This document shows positions 38,426 through 47,513 of a stretch of 64,000 nucleotides of DNA, in pieces. A model generated the notes under the pieces. That model was not told the origin of the DNA and made no database searches. It saw only the letters and a program-made list of their open reading frames with translations. Every line of letters begins with the position of its first letter. Positions within the stretch are counted from its first letter, which is position 1. Source of the DNA: an uncultured bacterium (GTDB taxonomy: Bacteria; Bacillota; Clostridia; Lachnospirales; Lachnospiraceae). The stretch spans positions 36,968 to 100,967 of the forward strand of contig CAMFGH010000002.1 of NCBI GenBank assembly GCA_945949875.1, written 5' to 3'. The position numbers were made by a program, and so were the translations under genes.

Positions 38426-40252
38426 ATGACAGCAAATAACAAAAAAACAACTTTATATATGATTTCAGGCCTTCTAATAGCCTCTCTGGCTATGATTCCG
38501 TACTTGATTCTGGGCACCGGCAGTATCGTCACCTATCATGATCAGCTGGATGGAGAGCTTTTCAGCTATCTGCTGACTGCCAAATATCTCTTTACCGATG
38601 TCAAAATCTATCCGGAATTGCTAAATGGGCTTCCTGCTAATGGTGCTGTTCCACCTGCACCTTTGTTTGTGCTATTCTACAAATTCTTTGCACCCTTTAC
38701 TGCATTTATGTTGTCCCAGTGGTTTATCAATCTCATTGGTTTTCTTGGAATGTTTCTTCTGCTTCATAAACTGGTGGGAACAAATCTGATTTCCTTTGGC
38801 ATTTCTGTTATTTTTATGCTCATGCCCTTTTATCCGGTATATGGTCTTTGTATTCCGGGGCAGCCACTTCTGGTTTATGCAGTTCTTCAATTATATGAAT
38901 TGGAACGCAGACATTTTTCAGGTACCCGCTTACAGAAAGCCGGCTTTATCCTCCTGATCATCCTATACGGTTTATCCTCCTCACTGGTACTGGTGGGCTT
39001 TGCCTGGCTTATGGTTCTGGGCATTTTTGCGCTTTATCTGACCATACGGAATAAACGCACAGGGCAAAAGATTCCTTCTACGCCATGGATTTCTTTCTTA
39101 GTTCTGCTTGCCACCTATTTACTGACCAACCTTTCTCTGATAAAACAGGTTTTATTTCCTTCCACAGGCTATGTCAGCCATAAAACAGAGATGCTTATTT
39201 CTCCGCAGGATATATTCAGCAGCATAAAGGATTGTTTTCTGCATGGCATATCCTATGCCATGTCTTATCACGATATCATTCTTTTGCTGGGCATTTTTCT
39301 GCTTGTCCTTTTAGTGATACGAAAAGAGTTGAAAAGACACCAAATTATACTCAAACTTTTTTCCGCGATTCTTCTCATTTGTCTGTTTTACGGGCTCTAT
39401 CTCGGTCCACAGATGACTACGCTTAGAAATAGCGTCGGCGGCGTACTCAAAGAATTTAATCTGGGAAGAATCGCATGGCTTCTTCCGCTTTTTTGGTGCG
39501 TGCTGGGTGCTTATCTGATTAAATATCTATTTGAGGCTATTTCTGCACCAACCAAAACCTCCGACAGTTTTTCCGGTTCTTCAAACATGTTAACCAATGA
39601 CATTTCTTCCAAAATGCAGGAAAAGCGCTGCACTCCTATCAGAATGTTATTCGCCACCCTGCTCGTATATGCGATATTAGGAATCTGGGGAATCTCTGTG
39701 CTTCTTCACTCTTCCCTGCGTCCGAATCTATCCAAGTTAGTAAAGGGTGACACCTATTACGCACTGGACTGGGATCGTTTTTTTGCAGAAGATATTTTCG
39801 AGCAGATTGATCAGGCCATCGGAAAACCCAAAGATACCTATCATGTGGTCAGTGTGGGGATTTATCCGGCTGCAGCCGCTTATCATGGCTTCTATTGTCT
39901 GGATGGATACTCCAACAATTACCCGCTGGAATACAAACACACCTTCCGTGAAGTCATGGCAGGTGAACTGGAAAAAAGTGATTATGTTCGTGATTTTTAT
40001 GATAACTGGGGGAACCGATGCTATATCACCACAGCAGAACAGGCAAATTATTATACCTTTGAAAAGAAATGGAACAGCGTCATCTACGATCTGGACCTGA
40101 ATATTGAAAAGCTGAAAGAACTGGACTGCCGGTATATCTTTTCCGCTGCTTATATTATGAATGCAGAAGAAATGGGGCTCTCCCTGCTACAGGATGCCCC
40201 CTTTGAAACCGAAAACAGCTGGTATCATATTTATGTATATGTTGTACCATAG
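38426..40252 (+). CDS. DUF6044-like polytopic membrane protein
   Basis: 608 aa on the plus strand. After a first helix the loop reads VTYHDQLDGELFSYLL, then NGLPANGAVPPAPLF, and about ten further helices with a C-terminal extracytoplasmic domain of about 150 residues that is rich in aromatic residues (YHGFYCLDGYSNNYP). The acidic first loop again suggests a GT-C-like active site. I recall this opening from DUF6044 membrane proteins of surface-polysaccharide loci; that name is from memory. It is divergent from the Avs-like gene and convergent with the acyltransferase at 40371. Ribosome site weak. Confidence 0.77.
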   Translation: MTANNKKTTLYMISGLLIASLAMIPYLILGTGSIVTYHDQLDGELFSYLLTAKYLFTDVKIYPELLNGLPANGAVPPAPLFVLFYKFFAPFTAFMLSQWFINLIGFLGMFLLLHKLVGTNLISFGISVIFMLMPFYPVYGLCIPGQPLLVYAVLQLYELERRHFSGTRLQKAGFILLIILYGLSSSLVLVGFAWLMVLGIFALYLTIRNKRTGQKIPSTPWISFLVLLATYLLTNLSLIKQVLFPSTGYVSHKTEMLISPQDIFSSIKDCFLHGISYAMSYHDIILLLGIFLLVLLVIRKELKRHQIILKLFSAILLICLFYGLYLGPQMTTLRNSVGGVLKEFNLGRIAWLLPLFWCVLGAYLIKYLFEAISAPTKTSDSFSGSSNMLTNDISSKMQEKRCTPIRMLFATLLVYAILGIWGISVLLHSSLRPNLSKLVKGDTYYALDWDRFFAEDIFEQIDQAIGKPKDTYHVVSVGIYPAAAAYHGFYCLDGYSNNYPLEYKHTFREVMAGELEKSDYVRDFYDNWGNRCYITTAEQANYYTFEKKWNSVIYDLDLNIEKLKELDCRYIFSAAYIMNAEEMGLSLLQDAPFETENSWYHIYVYVVP

Positions 40253-40271
40253 AAAAAGCTTGAAGGTGTCG

Positions 40272-40307
40272 TTCCCCGGCCTAAAGCATTAGGCGATATC
40301 CGGGGAA
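40272..40307. terminator. Hairpin between convergent genes
   Basis: TTCCCCGG (40272-40279) pairs with CCGGGGAA (40300-40307), and an inner CCTAA/TTAGG stem extends it with an asymmetric bulge. It lies 20 nt past the plus-strand stop and about 60 nt past the minus-strand stop. No long U-run follows, so terminator function is likely but not certain. Confidence 0.5.
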
Positions 40308-40370
40308 TATCCTATATTTACCCAATCTTTTATAAATTTGGTCTGATACAGGTACCGGACAGCGCCAGAC

Positions 40371-41495
40371 TTAAGATAAATGGACATGCAGGAGAATAAC
40401 CCTTTTTATCCAGTTATACAAATACGCCACCCCCATAGCTACCACAAAATAAATCACCACACAGATTACAGCATTAATAAAAGGATTGGTTCCAACGATA
40501 CCTGATATAACCTCTTCCATTCCCATGCTCCGGAGCTTGATCAGAATCATAAGATGCACCAGATAAGCCACAAATGTATTTTTCCCCATGGAAAGAATCA
40601 CCTTCTGAACTTTCTGATTCCCTATCCGTACAGAAAGCCCCCATAGAAAAATCCCTACAGAGCTTACAAATGGTCCAAAAGAGCTGAACTCAATAAATGC
40701 CTCTCCATACATACCATTACCGGCCAGATCTACAAAGTAACTCAGCCCAAACGTAATGAGACTTCCTGCAACGAAAAGTCCCAAACCCAGCATTTGATAC
40801 AGGAAAGTCTTTTCCGCTTTCTGCAACTTTGTTTCATAGAAAAGTTTAAATTCATATCCCAAAAGGATATAAACTACCGGCCAATAAGCAAACACCGCCG
40901 GAAAGAAAAACACCTGATGGCCCACTATCGTATCAAAGGTCTCTTTGCATACAAAATATCCAATGCTGATCAGAAGTACATATCTTCTGGTACAGGTCAT
41001 AGCAGGATTTTCGGTGCACAAAAGTTTCAGCACAGGATACAAAATATAGATATAGGCCAGTGCAAACAAAAACCATATATGATACGCATTGATTGCCCCG
41101 TTATGCCACATCAGGATACTGTATGATAAATTCTGCAGATCCAGCCTGGGCGATGTCAGACATTGTAAAAGTGTGGCCTGACCATTTAAAAAACGATCCA
41201 GGAAATTACCCAGAAAAATGATAACCCACGCCGGTACCATTATCTTAAGGACCACATACCGAATGGTTTCTCTCACTTTCTTTTCCCTGTCAAACAGGAA
41301 AAATCCGGTAATCAGGAAAAAGATAGGTGTACAACTTCTGACAAAGGACTCCATAAAAATCACAGGTATCTGATAGGATACGCCATCCTCTGCCAGCCGA
41401 TGATTCATAAAATAGTGAGCAGCCACCACCAGCATGCACCCTATTATACGGAGCAGTTCAATATTCACATTCTTCTTTTTATCGTTCGTCGCCAT
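40371..41495 (-). CDS. Membrane O-acyltransferase, acyltransferase family 3
   Basis: 374 aa with about ten membrane helices. The first segment NIELLRIIGCMLVVAAHYFMNH has the R and the H typical of acyltransferase-3 proteins (OafA/WecH group), followed by CTPIFFLITGFFLF. These enzymes usually move acetyl groups from acetyl-CoA onto sugars. It likely acetylates a residue of the surface glycan. The ribosome site AAGGACTGATTT is good. Its leader contains a 14-bp x 7 tandem array. Confidence 0.9.
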   Translation of the reverse strand: MATNDKKKNVNIELLRIIGCMLVVAAHYFMNHRLAEDGVSYQIPVIFMESFVRSCTPIFFLITGFFLFDREKKVRETIRYVVLKIMVPAWVIIFLGNFLDRFLNGQATLLQCLTSPRLDLQNLSYSILMWHNGAINAYHIWFLFALAYIYILYPVLKLLCTENPAMTCTRRYVLLISIGYFVCKETFDTIVGHQVFFFPAVFAYWPVVYILLGYEFKLFYETKLQKAEKTFLYQMLGLGLFVAGSLITFGLSYFVDLAGNGMYGEAFIEFSSFGPFVSSVGIFLWGLSVRIGNQKVQKVILSMGKNTFVAYLVHLMILIKLRSMGMEEVISGIVGTNPFINAVICVVIYFVVAMGVAYLYNWIKRVILLHVHLS

Positions 41496-41506
41496 AAATC
41501 AGTCCT

Positions 41507-41604
41507 TATTTATCTCTACCTATTTATCTCTATTTATTCATCTCTGCTTATTTATCTCTGCACATTCATCTCGACTTATTTATCTCTGCTTATTCATCCC
41601 TGCT
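41507..41604. repeat. 14-bp tandem repeat, seven copies
   Basis: Seven head-to-tail units of the form TATT(T/C)ATCTCTGCT fill nearly all of the 117-nt spacer between the 41613 gene and the acyltransferase start. The period is exact at 14 bp, with a few substitutions per unit. Copy number could vary by slippage and change the leader length of the acyltransferase mRNA. Confidence 0.85.
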
Positions 41605-41612
41605 TCAACGTT

Positions 41613-43478
41613 TCAACTTCTCTTTATATAATATCTTAAGTACTTTCCATCTATGATCTGCTCTGCCTGATATTCCTCATCGATCCAATTCATCAGCCAT
41701 CCATCCGTTTCCCACTTCAGTTCTCCGAACCAGCAGCGTACAGCGATCACATCCGGATATTTATCCGGGTTCCTTTCCCAGTAATCCAGCAGATTTTCGT
41801 CAAAAGTAGGTGTACAGATGGTGATGCTGGATGCCACATTCACATCCTGATATAAATAGCACAAAGTGTGGGAATCTATCACCAGCAGATTATCGCCCGG
41901 CTGTACATACTGTTGCATTTCTTCATAAATACTTTCCTGCATATACCCCTGCATATACTCTGTAAAAATGCCTTTTCCTGGTCCCTCAGAAATCACATTG
42001 CCCACGCAGGTAATATTTTTCATCAATCCATCATCATCTGTGTATGCCCAGCCTTTTACAAAAGCCGCCACGAAACACCACAGAAGCAGGAGATTACGTG
42101 CGTACTTTCCATACGCAGCAGGAGCCTTCTGTTTTACATAAGCCAGAATGGTTATCATGCCCATGATGACACCGGGCATCAAATATTTTACCGAAGTAAA
42201 AATGGTCAGATTGGTCAGCAGAAGAATCGCCACATACATGGTGATATTTCCACCCATCCATAAAACCAGAATTTTATTATCAATGTTCCTGCCATCTCCA
42301 CAAACTTCTTTTTTGCAATCTCCTGTTTCAAAGGGTTCCGATTCGCCCTTTGATCCACTCACGCTTAGCCGCTTCATGATATAAAAGGTATATCCGAAAA
42401 TAAAGAAATACACTGCAAAGGGATAGGAGGACTCATATTTCCAAAGCATCAGAATCCAGTGTAAAAACTGCAGTACAAAAGCCACCATGATCAGAAGCAA
42501 CATTTTCGTTGCCCTGGCCTCTTCGCTCTTTTCTTTTGGATCTTTTCCGGCTTTTTTGCAGATTCTGGCATATACCACCTTGGTAAGAAGTGTATATACC
42601 GTGCCAAACAGGATTGCCACACAGATTCCGGCTCCATATAGTGCCAGCTTGTAAAGAGCCCCATCAGAATGGGAGCCACAGGAAGCCACCAGACTCTTTA
42701 TATTGGCAATCAGCTCTGAAACCGTCATATAAGAAAGCAGATATCCCACATACGCACCACCGCATACGCCACAAACTGCGGTGATGATTCCGGCTGTTTT
42801 CCCTTTATGCCGGCAAAACCGAAGTACATACCATATCGCAAAAGGGAACATCAGCACACAGGACGGGTAGGAAAGCACCATAAAGCAGATCCAGAACCCG
42901 ATTTCGATAGCCGAAAATGTCATTCGATAATTCCATTTCCCCTGCTGCAGACAAATCAACCTGGTCATCGCAATGAGAAGCATCGTAAGTCCCCACACCA
43001 TCATGTTGGAGAATTCCGGCATGACGTAGGTTTTGGGAAGGAGATTGAAATAAATAAGTGCCAGATAAAAGCTGTGCTCTTTGCAGGTTATGGTTTTCAG
43101 GAAACGATAAAGATAATACGCTACCGCTCCATGCATCAGTACACCGGCAAAACGAATCCAGATCACCACATAAGTGGTGGTTCCGGTTACTTTCTGAAAA
43201 ATCCAGATCAGGAACTGTATGATAAACGCAGAGGTCTGATGAGGATCCCATATCTGGGCAAACATTTTATCCCCCAAAAGCAGACGATAGGGCAGACTGA
43301 TTGCGTATTCTTCATCCATCTGAAGACTGACAAAAATACATTTCAGAGTTGCCAGAATGGTCCCGATGACCAGAATCCAGAATATGAAATTCTTTTTTAT
43401 TCTGTCATCTCCACTATTTTCTCTTCTATTATTCTCTTTTATTGTCTTCTCTCTTACCTTCGCGACCTTTAGTTCCAT
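41613..43478 (-). CDS. Polytopic membrane protein, putative GT-C glycosyltransferase
   Basis: 621 aa. A charged N-terminus of about 30 residues, then helix 1 and the loop QMDEEYAISLPYRLLLGD, followed by IWDPHQTSAF, typical of the acidic first loop in GT39/PMT-type enzymes that use polyprenyl-phosphate sugars. About ten more helices, a basic cytoplasmic loop (KKAGKDPKEKSEEARATK), and a soluble C-terminal domain of about 100 residues. The start overlaps the VanZ-like gene by 50 nt, so coupling is likely. The sugar donor is not known. Confidence 0.78.
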   Translation of the reverse strand: MELKVAKVREKTIKENNRRENSGDDRIKKNFIFWILVIGTILATLKCIFVSLQMDEEYAISLPYRLLLGDKMFAQIWDPHQTSAFIIQFLIWIFQKVTGTTTYVVIWIRFAGVLMHGAVAYYLYRFLKTITCKEHSFYLALIYFNLLPKTYVMPEFSNMMVWGLTMLLIAMTRLICLQQGKWNYRMTFSAIEIGFWICFMVLSYPSCVLMFPFAIWYVLRFCRHKGKTAGIITAVCGVCGGAYVGYLLSYMTVSELIANIKSLVASCGSHSDGALYKLALYGAGICVAILFGTVYTLLTKVVYARICKKAGKDPKEKSEEARATKMLLLIMVAFVLQFLHWILMLWKYESSYPFAVYFFIFGYTFYIMKRLSVSGSKGESEPFETGDCKKEVCGDGRNIDNKILVLWMGGNITMYVAILLLTNLTIFTSVKYLMPGVIMGMITILAYVKQKAPAAYGKYARNLLLLWCFVAAFVKGWAYTDDDGLMKNITCVGNVISEGPGKGIFTEYMQGYMQESIYEEMQQYVQPGDNLLVIDSHTLCYLYQDVNVASSITICTPTFDENLLDYWERNPDKYPDVIAVRCWFGELKWETDGWLMNWIDEEYQAEQIIDGKYLRYYIKRS

Positions 43479-44091
43479 TTTTACAAAACCTTCTACTCAC
43501 CAGAATACACACTGTGATTCCCGTCAGTGCCCCCAGTGAGTCTAATATTACATCTCTTACCATGCCATAACGTCCCGGCACGAAAAGCTGGTGAAACTCA
43601 TCCGTTGCAGCATAGCAGATACACCATGCCCACGCACGAAGCTCTATCTTACTATATATCCCAAAACATCTGCTTCCACTTTCTGCCTTACTGCGTGTTT
43701 CAGGGCATCTACTGCCACTTTCTGCTTCACTGCATGTCTCAGCTTCACTGCATGTCTCATAGCTTCTACCTCGCTTCTCCCTGAAAACCACACACACCCA
43801 GCGAAAGCTTCCCCAGGTAAGCATTCCAAGCACCGCATATTCACAGAAATGTGCTGATTTTCTGACAAAGTGGTCGATCAGCTCGGCATACTGATATTGT
43901 GTCACTTCCGACAGTGCATCATATCCACCTACCAGGATGCTGCAGATCAGCTTGCCGATCCGCATGGACTGTTCTGAGGATACCGTATCCGGCTGATCTG
44001 AAAACCAGTAGATCAAGACCATCAGGGCGACCCACAAAATCACCATTACCATGCCGGTTAAAAATTGTACTGTCTTAACTTTCTTCTGCAT
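43429..44091 (-). CDS. VanZ-like membrane protein with repetitive loop
   Basis: 220 aa. The VanZ pattern is present: FSDQPDTVSS in the first outer loop, HFVRKSAHFCEYAVLG in the centre and ATDEFHQLFVPGRYGMVRDVILDSLG near the end. Between the second and third parts lies an inserted low-complexity stretch (around residues 108-145) with repeats of CSEAE and KAESGSRC, encoded by a repeated ~30-nt motif. VanZ-like proteins often accompany polysaccharide or teicoplanin-resistance genes, but their role is unclear. It overlaps both neighbours (17 and 50 nt). Confidence 0.88.
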   Translation of the reverse strand: MQKKVKTVQFLTGMVMVILWVALMVLIYWFSDQPDTVSSEQSMRIGKLICSILVGGYDALSEVTQYQYAELIDHFVRKSAHFCEYAVLGMLTWGSFRWVCVVFREKRGRSYETCSEAETCSEAESGSRCPETRSKAESGSRCFGIYSKIELRAWAWCICYAATDEFHQLFVPGRYGMVRDVILDSLGALTGITVCILVSRRFCKNGTKGREGKREDNKRE

Positions 44092-45661
44092 TTGTCTCCA
44101 GTCCTTTAACCGCAGTCTTATCCATATGCTTTTTTAACCAGCCATAACAAAATTCTTTTAAATAGTCATAACAAAGTGTCGTACCAACTGCCATATATAA
44201 AATACCAACTACCGCAAAGGGATAAACGTACCTGCTCTTTGCCTCATATAATGCACTGAAGACGATGCCGCCAATCAGGATCAGTCCTATCAGATATTCT
44301 GTTTCTTTTCGGTTATTTTTTATCAGAAGGACCACAAAAAACAGGAACGTCATGAAATAAGCCAAGGCCTGATACTGATTTAAAAAGCCATACATGAGCT
44401 CATTTGTCTGTCCATAATACATGCTGTTTATCCACTCATCCGGCTCCTCCATAAAACGTGTCATGGAGAAAGCTCCGTATCCCGGCTCATTCCACTGATT
44501 GAGTAATTTGGTTTTAAAGAACAGGACAAATTCTTTTGGATTGGATTTCCAAAAGTCCAGCCGCTCCCTGATATTGTTTCTCGCATCCACCGATGACGCT
44601 TCCTGATCCAGATCATAGTCCCGGAAGGTATTCCAGTTATATCCATTGTAAGCCCCGGGTTTATCCCCTTCTTCTATGTTCCCCTGCAATCCCATAGCCA
44701 GATTCAAAACAATAGGCATTCCATTGTCCAGCGAAAGTCCGCTCTCCTTTTCGATGGAATGTATCAGCAGATTCTGTCCGCCGACCATACTGATCAGGAT
44801 TCCCACGGTGAGTATCACCGGCACAAGCTTTTTATTTCTTAGAAAAATCAGTAACTGAATGATCATCATGGCGATCCAGACCACGATCAGTGCACTTCTT
44901 GCAATGTAGGCAATAGCTACCGCAAGCATTGCCGGAATGCCCCAGAGCAGCATTTTCTTTGGCTTATCGGACTCATTCATCTTCAGGAAAAACCATACGC
45001 CCCAAAGCGTTCCGCAGACCCCAAGCGTCTCACCATACAGAAACATACTGTATAAATGCAAGGGGAAAAACGCTATCATGCAAAGCACATACAAAAGCTC
45101 AATCCGTATCTGATGCCAGAGCCGCCTTATAATCAAAAATCCTGCATAAATGGAAAGCCCAACACACACCGCCTGTACATATCGGATGGTGTCTGGAATC
45201 TGGTCTCCTGACAGGGTATAAATCCATGAAAACAGCTTTACCAGACCTAACTGATATGGAACGATGCTAAAATATTCTCCCGGGTTCATTTCGATAAAGT
45301 TTCCTTTGGACAATTCCATGGCAGTTCCATTGATATGCTGCTGGTCTACTACTGCGTATGCATTTGCCTCGCTGATCAAAAAGATCAGAAAAGCAGTAAC
45401 GCATACACATACTCCGATCACAACATAATGCATGGCCTTCTCAGACAGCTTTTCCGCTGCTTTCGAAAGAAGTACCAGAAGAATCATGACCAGGACAAAG
45501 GCAAGCACGTGTTTCCATAAGGGATCTGCCAGTACTACAATATCTTCATTATCCGTATACATCCTGTGTGTAAATCTCCATGTATACCAGGTTAAAAATC
45601 CAAAAATCAGCATTCCGATCACAGCTATGATTTTGAAACATCCCTGTTGTATCTTTTGCAT
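44075..45661 (-). CDS. Polytopic membrane protein, putative GT-C glycosyltransferase
   Basis: 528 aa. Helices 1-3 are followed by an outer loop DQQHINGTAMEL-KGNFIEMNPGEYFSIVPYQLGLV, where PxxYFSxxPYQxGL resembles the loop of GT39-like mannosyltransferases. Then come about eight helices, a soluble loop with KSNPKEFVLFFKTKLLNQWNEPGYG (a segment I associate with this family), and a basic C-terminus. It probably transfers a sugar from a lipid phosphate carrier outside the membrane. It overlaps the VanZ-like gene by 17 nt. Confidence 0.8.
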   Translation of the reverse strand: MQKIQQGCFKIIAVIGMLIFGFLTWYTWRFTHRMYTDNEDIVVLADPLWKHVLAFVLVMILLVLLSKAAEKLSEKAMHYVVIGVCVCVTAFLIFLISEANAYAVVDQQHINGTAMELSKGNFIEMNPGEYFSIVPYQLGLVKLFSWIYTLSGDQIPDTIRYVQAVCVGLSIYAGFLIIRRLWHQIRIELLYVLCMIAFFPLHLYSMFLYGETLGVCGTLWGVWFFLKMNESDKPKKMLLWGIPAMLAVAIAYIARSALIVVWIAMMIIQLLIFLRNKKLVPVILTVGILISMVGGQNLLIHSIEKESGLSLDNGMPIVLNLAMGLQGNIEEGDKPGAYNGYNWNTFRDYDLDQEASSVDARNNIRERLDFWKSNPKEFVLFFKTKLLNQWNEPGYGAFSMTRFMEEPDEWINSMYYGQTNELMYGFLNQYQALAYFMTFLFFVVLLIKNNRKETEYLIGLILIGGIVFSALYEAKSRYVYPFAVVGILYMAVGTTLCYDYLKEFCYGWLKKHMDKTAVKGLETNAEES

Positions 45662-45682
45662 GTATCTGTTATGTCCTTTCTG

Positions 45683-47203
45683 TTATTCTTCCACTCGTAA
45701 TTTCAAATATTCTTTATGGAAAAATCCTTTTACCGTCGTATTTCTCCAATCATCCGGATCCTCTGTAATATCATCATGGTAAAGCACATAGGGCTTAACC
45801 GTAAAATCATCCACTTCCAATTCTTTCAGATTCTCATCGTCTAACAGTTTCCATCTTTCCTCATTCTCCAGACGGTACCGGGCTGCCTCTCCCTTTACAA
45901 TGGATAGCAGGGCACTGGTACTGTTGGAAGACTGTAATCCGTATATCTTCATACAGCCAAGCAAACCGACTCCAAGAAGGATTACCAAAATCAGAGTGAC
46001 CATGGAAGCCCGCTTTTTCCAAACCGATTCCGTTGTTCCATTATGATCCCCATACTTGCGCATGGCCCATCCGACCCAGTAATAGAGATTGGAAGCCAAA
46101 AAGAAATAATAACTATAATATACCAGATTAATCAACCTGCCCGGTCCCCAGGTGGCACCTGCATAAAAGGGTGGTGTCATAAGGGATGCCATCAACCCGA
46201 AGGTAACAAGGGTAAAGACTCCGGGAAGCTTCCACTGGTAATCGCTCTTTCGTAACTGAGACATTCCCAACACACATAAAAATACAAGCAGTAAAAGAAC
46301 CGGTATGTGAAACCATTCTTTGCAAAATACGGCAGCCTGTTTTAAAGATGCCAGAATACTTCCTACCACCCCATAGCTTTCTACGTTGTTCATACGGCTG
46401 GTATTTCCCGGTGACAGGGCGTTAAAAGCAAAGCAGATCAAATATTCTGCCAGTATCAGTCCCGCAAACAGCTTCTGCTTTCCGCCTGCCCTTTTTGTGA
46501 AAGTAAGTATCAAAAACAGAACCAGAATCTCTGCTGTAAGCAGTGCTCCGGCATAATTACTTCCGGCGATCATGATCACCAGAATGACCGTGGCTAAAAT
46601 GTAGCCTGCCTTTTTCTTTTTGGAATCCGTATGTAATGCTTCATAATAGGCACATACCATGAGAAGCATAAGGGCATAGGTCATGGTATATCCGGTGGCT
46701 CCCACATACCAGTAAAAGCCTTCCACCGCGTATGGCACATACAAAAACTGGAATGCAGTAAACCAGATGGCTGCAATCCAAGCGATATGGTTGTCCCATT
46801 TTAAAATCTTATACAGTGTTTTATGTACCAGCGCCAGATTTCCCCAAAGAAACAGAAGCAGAACCAGGAAAGTTCCCACAAAATAATATTTCGGTATCGC
46901 GATTCCAAAGCCGAATGCCGACACCAGATCATCAAAATATCGGCCCTGCCAGGACTGATAATAAGTCACTGCGGTCTGATATGCATCACGAAAAATGGTC
47001 CAGATCCCTGCACCATTTTTTACATTCCAATAGATAGAACCTGCATAAGCAAAATCATCACTGGAAGGATAATTATAAAACGCAATCCAGGCAAGCGGCA
47101 TTACTACTGCTGCCAGAAATAGAATGCTCAGCAGCAATGCCCACCCGGATGCTGTTATTTTTTCACTTGACGCTTCTTTCCTGTCTCTTCTCATCCGTTT
47201 CAT
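45683..47203 (-). CDS. DUF6056-like polytopic membrane protein
   Basis: 506 aa paralogue of the 31805 gene product: first-loop NYPSSDDFAYAG and QSWQGRYFDDL, then AGSNYAGAL, ALSPGNTSRMNN, TWGPGRLINLVYYS and a tail starting VKGEAARYRLENEERW. About eleven membrane helices. The ATG at 47203 has AAAGG 3-4 nt upstream; a second ATG lies three codons later. Two members of one unusual family 13 kb apart suggest duplication within the island, with different sugar or acceptor specificities (inference). Confidence 0.79.
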   Translation of the reverse strand: MKRMRRDRKEASSEKITASGWALLLSILFLAAVVMPLAWIAFYNYPSSDDFAYAGSIYWNVKNGAGIWTIFRDAYQTAVTYYQSWQGRYFDDLVSAFGFGIAIPKYYFVGTFLVLLLFLWGNLALVHKTLYKILKWDNHIAWIAAIWFTAFQFLYVPYAVEGFYWYVGATGYTMTYALMLLMVCAYYEALHTDSKKKKAGYILATVILVIMIAGSNYAGALLTAEILVLFLILTFTKRAGGKQKLFAGLILAEYLICFAFNALSPGNTSRMNNVESYGVVGSILASLKQAAVFCKEWFHIPVLLLLVFLCVLGMSQLRKSDYQWKLPGVFTLVTFGLMASLMTPPFYAGATWGPGRLINLVYYSYYFFLASNLYYWVGWAMRKYGDHNGTTESVWKKRASMVTLILVILLGVGLLGCMKIYGLQSSNSTSALLSIVKGEAARYRLENEERWKLLDDENLKELEVDDFTVKPYVLYHDDITEDPDDWRNTTVKGFFHKEYLKLRVEE

Positions 47204-47213
47204 AAACCTTTAT

Positions 47214-47426
47214 TTATTCACTGTCCGGACCACCGCAATACCCATAGAACGTAATAAGGTAAAGACCACATATACCCACAAGCGCATAAATGATTCTGGA
47301 AAGGATACTTAATGGTCCAAAGAGAAATGCAACCAGATCAAATTTGAAAAATCCTACCAGCCCCCAGTTTATTGCGCCTATAATAACTAATGTCAATGCA
47401 GTACAGTCTAATGCTTTATTATTCAT
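47214..47426 (-). CDS. DUF378 small membrane protein
   Basis: 70 aa with two membrane helices. The sequence LVIIGAINWGLVGFFKFDLV followed by ...RIIYALVGICGLY matches the DUF378 family (YuzA-like), whose function is unknown. The ribosome site AAAGGAG lies 10 nt before ATG. The C-terminus ends in an acidic CGGPDSE tail. Confidence 0.88.
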   Translation of the reverse strand: MNNKALDCTALTLVIIGAINWGLVGFFKFDLVAFLFGPLSILSRIIYALVGICGLYLITFYGYCGGPDSE

Positions 47427-47513
47427 CTACATAAATCTCCTTTCAGAAAATTTATGCATAGTATATGTGATGTGGCGTAAAATATTCTTTTCCTGATACC
47501 CAAATTTTTCCAT

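Noticed and set aside
42807-43472. Plus-strand ORF of 221 aa
   Set aside because: Antisense to the 41613 membrane protein and no domain seen.
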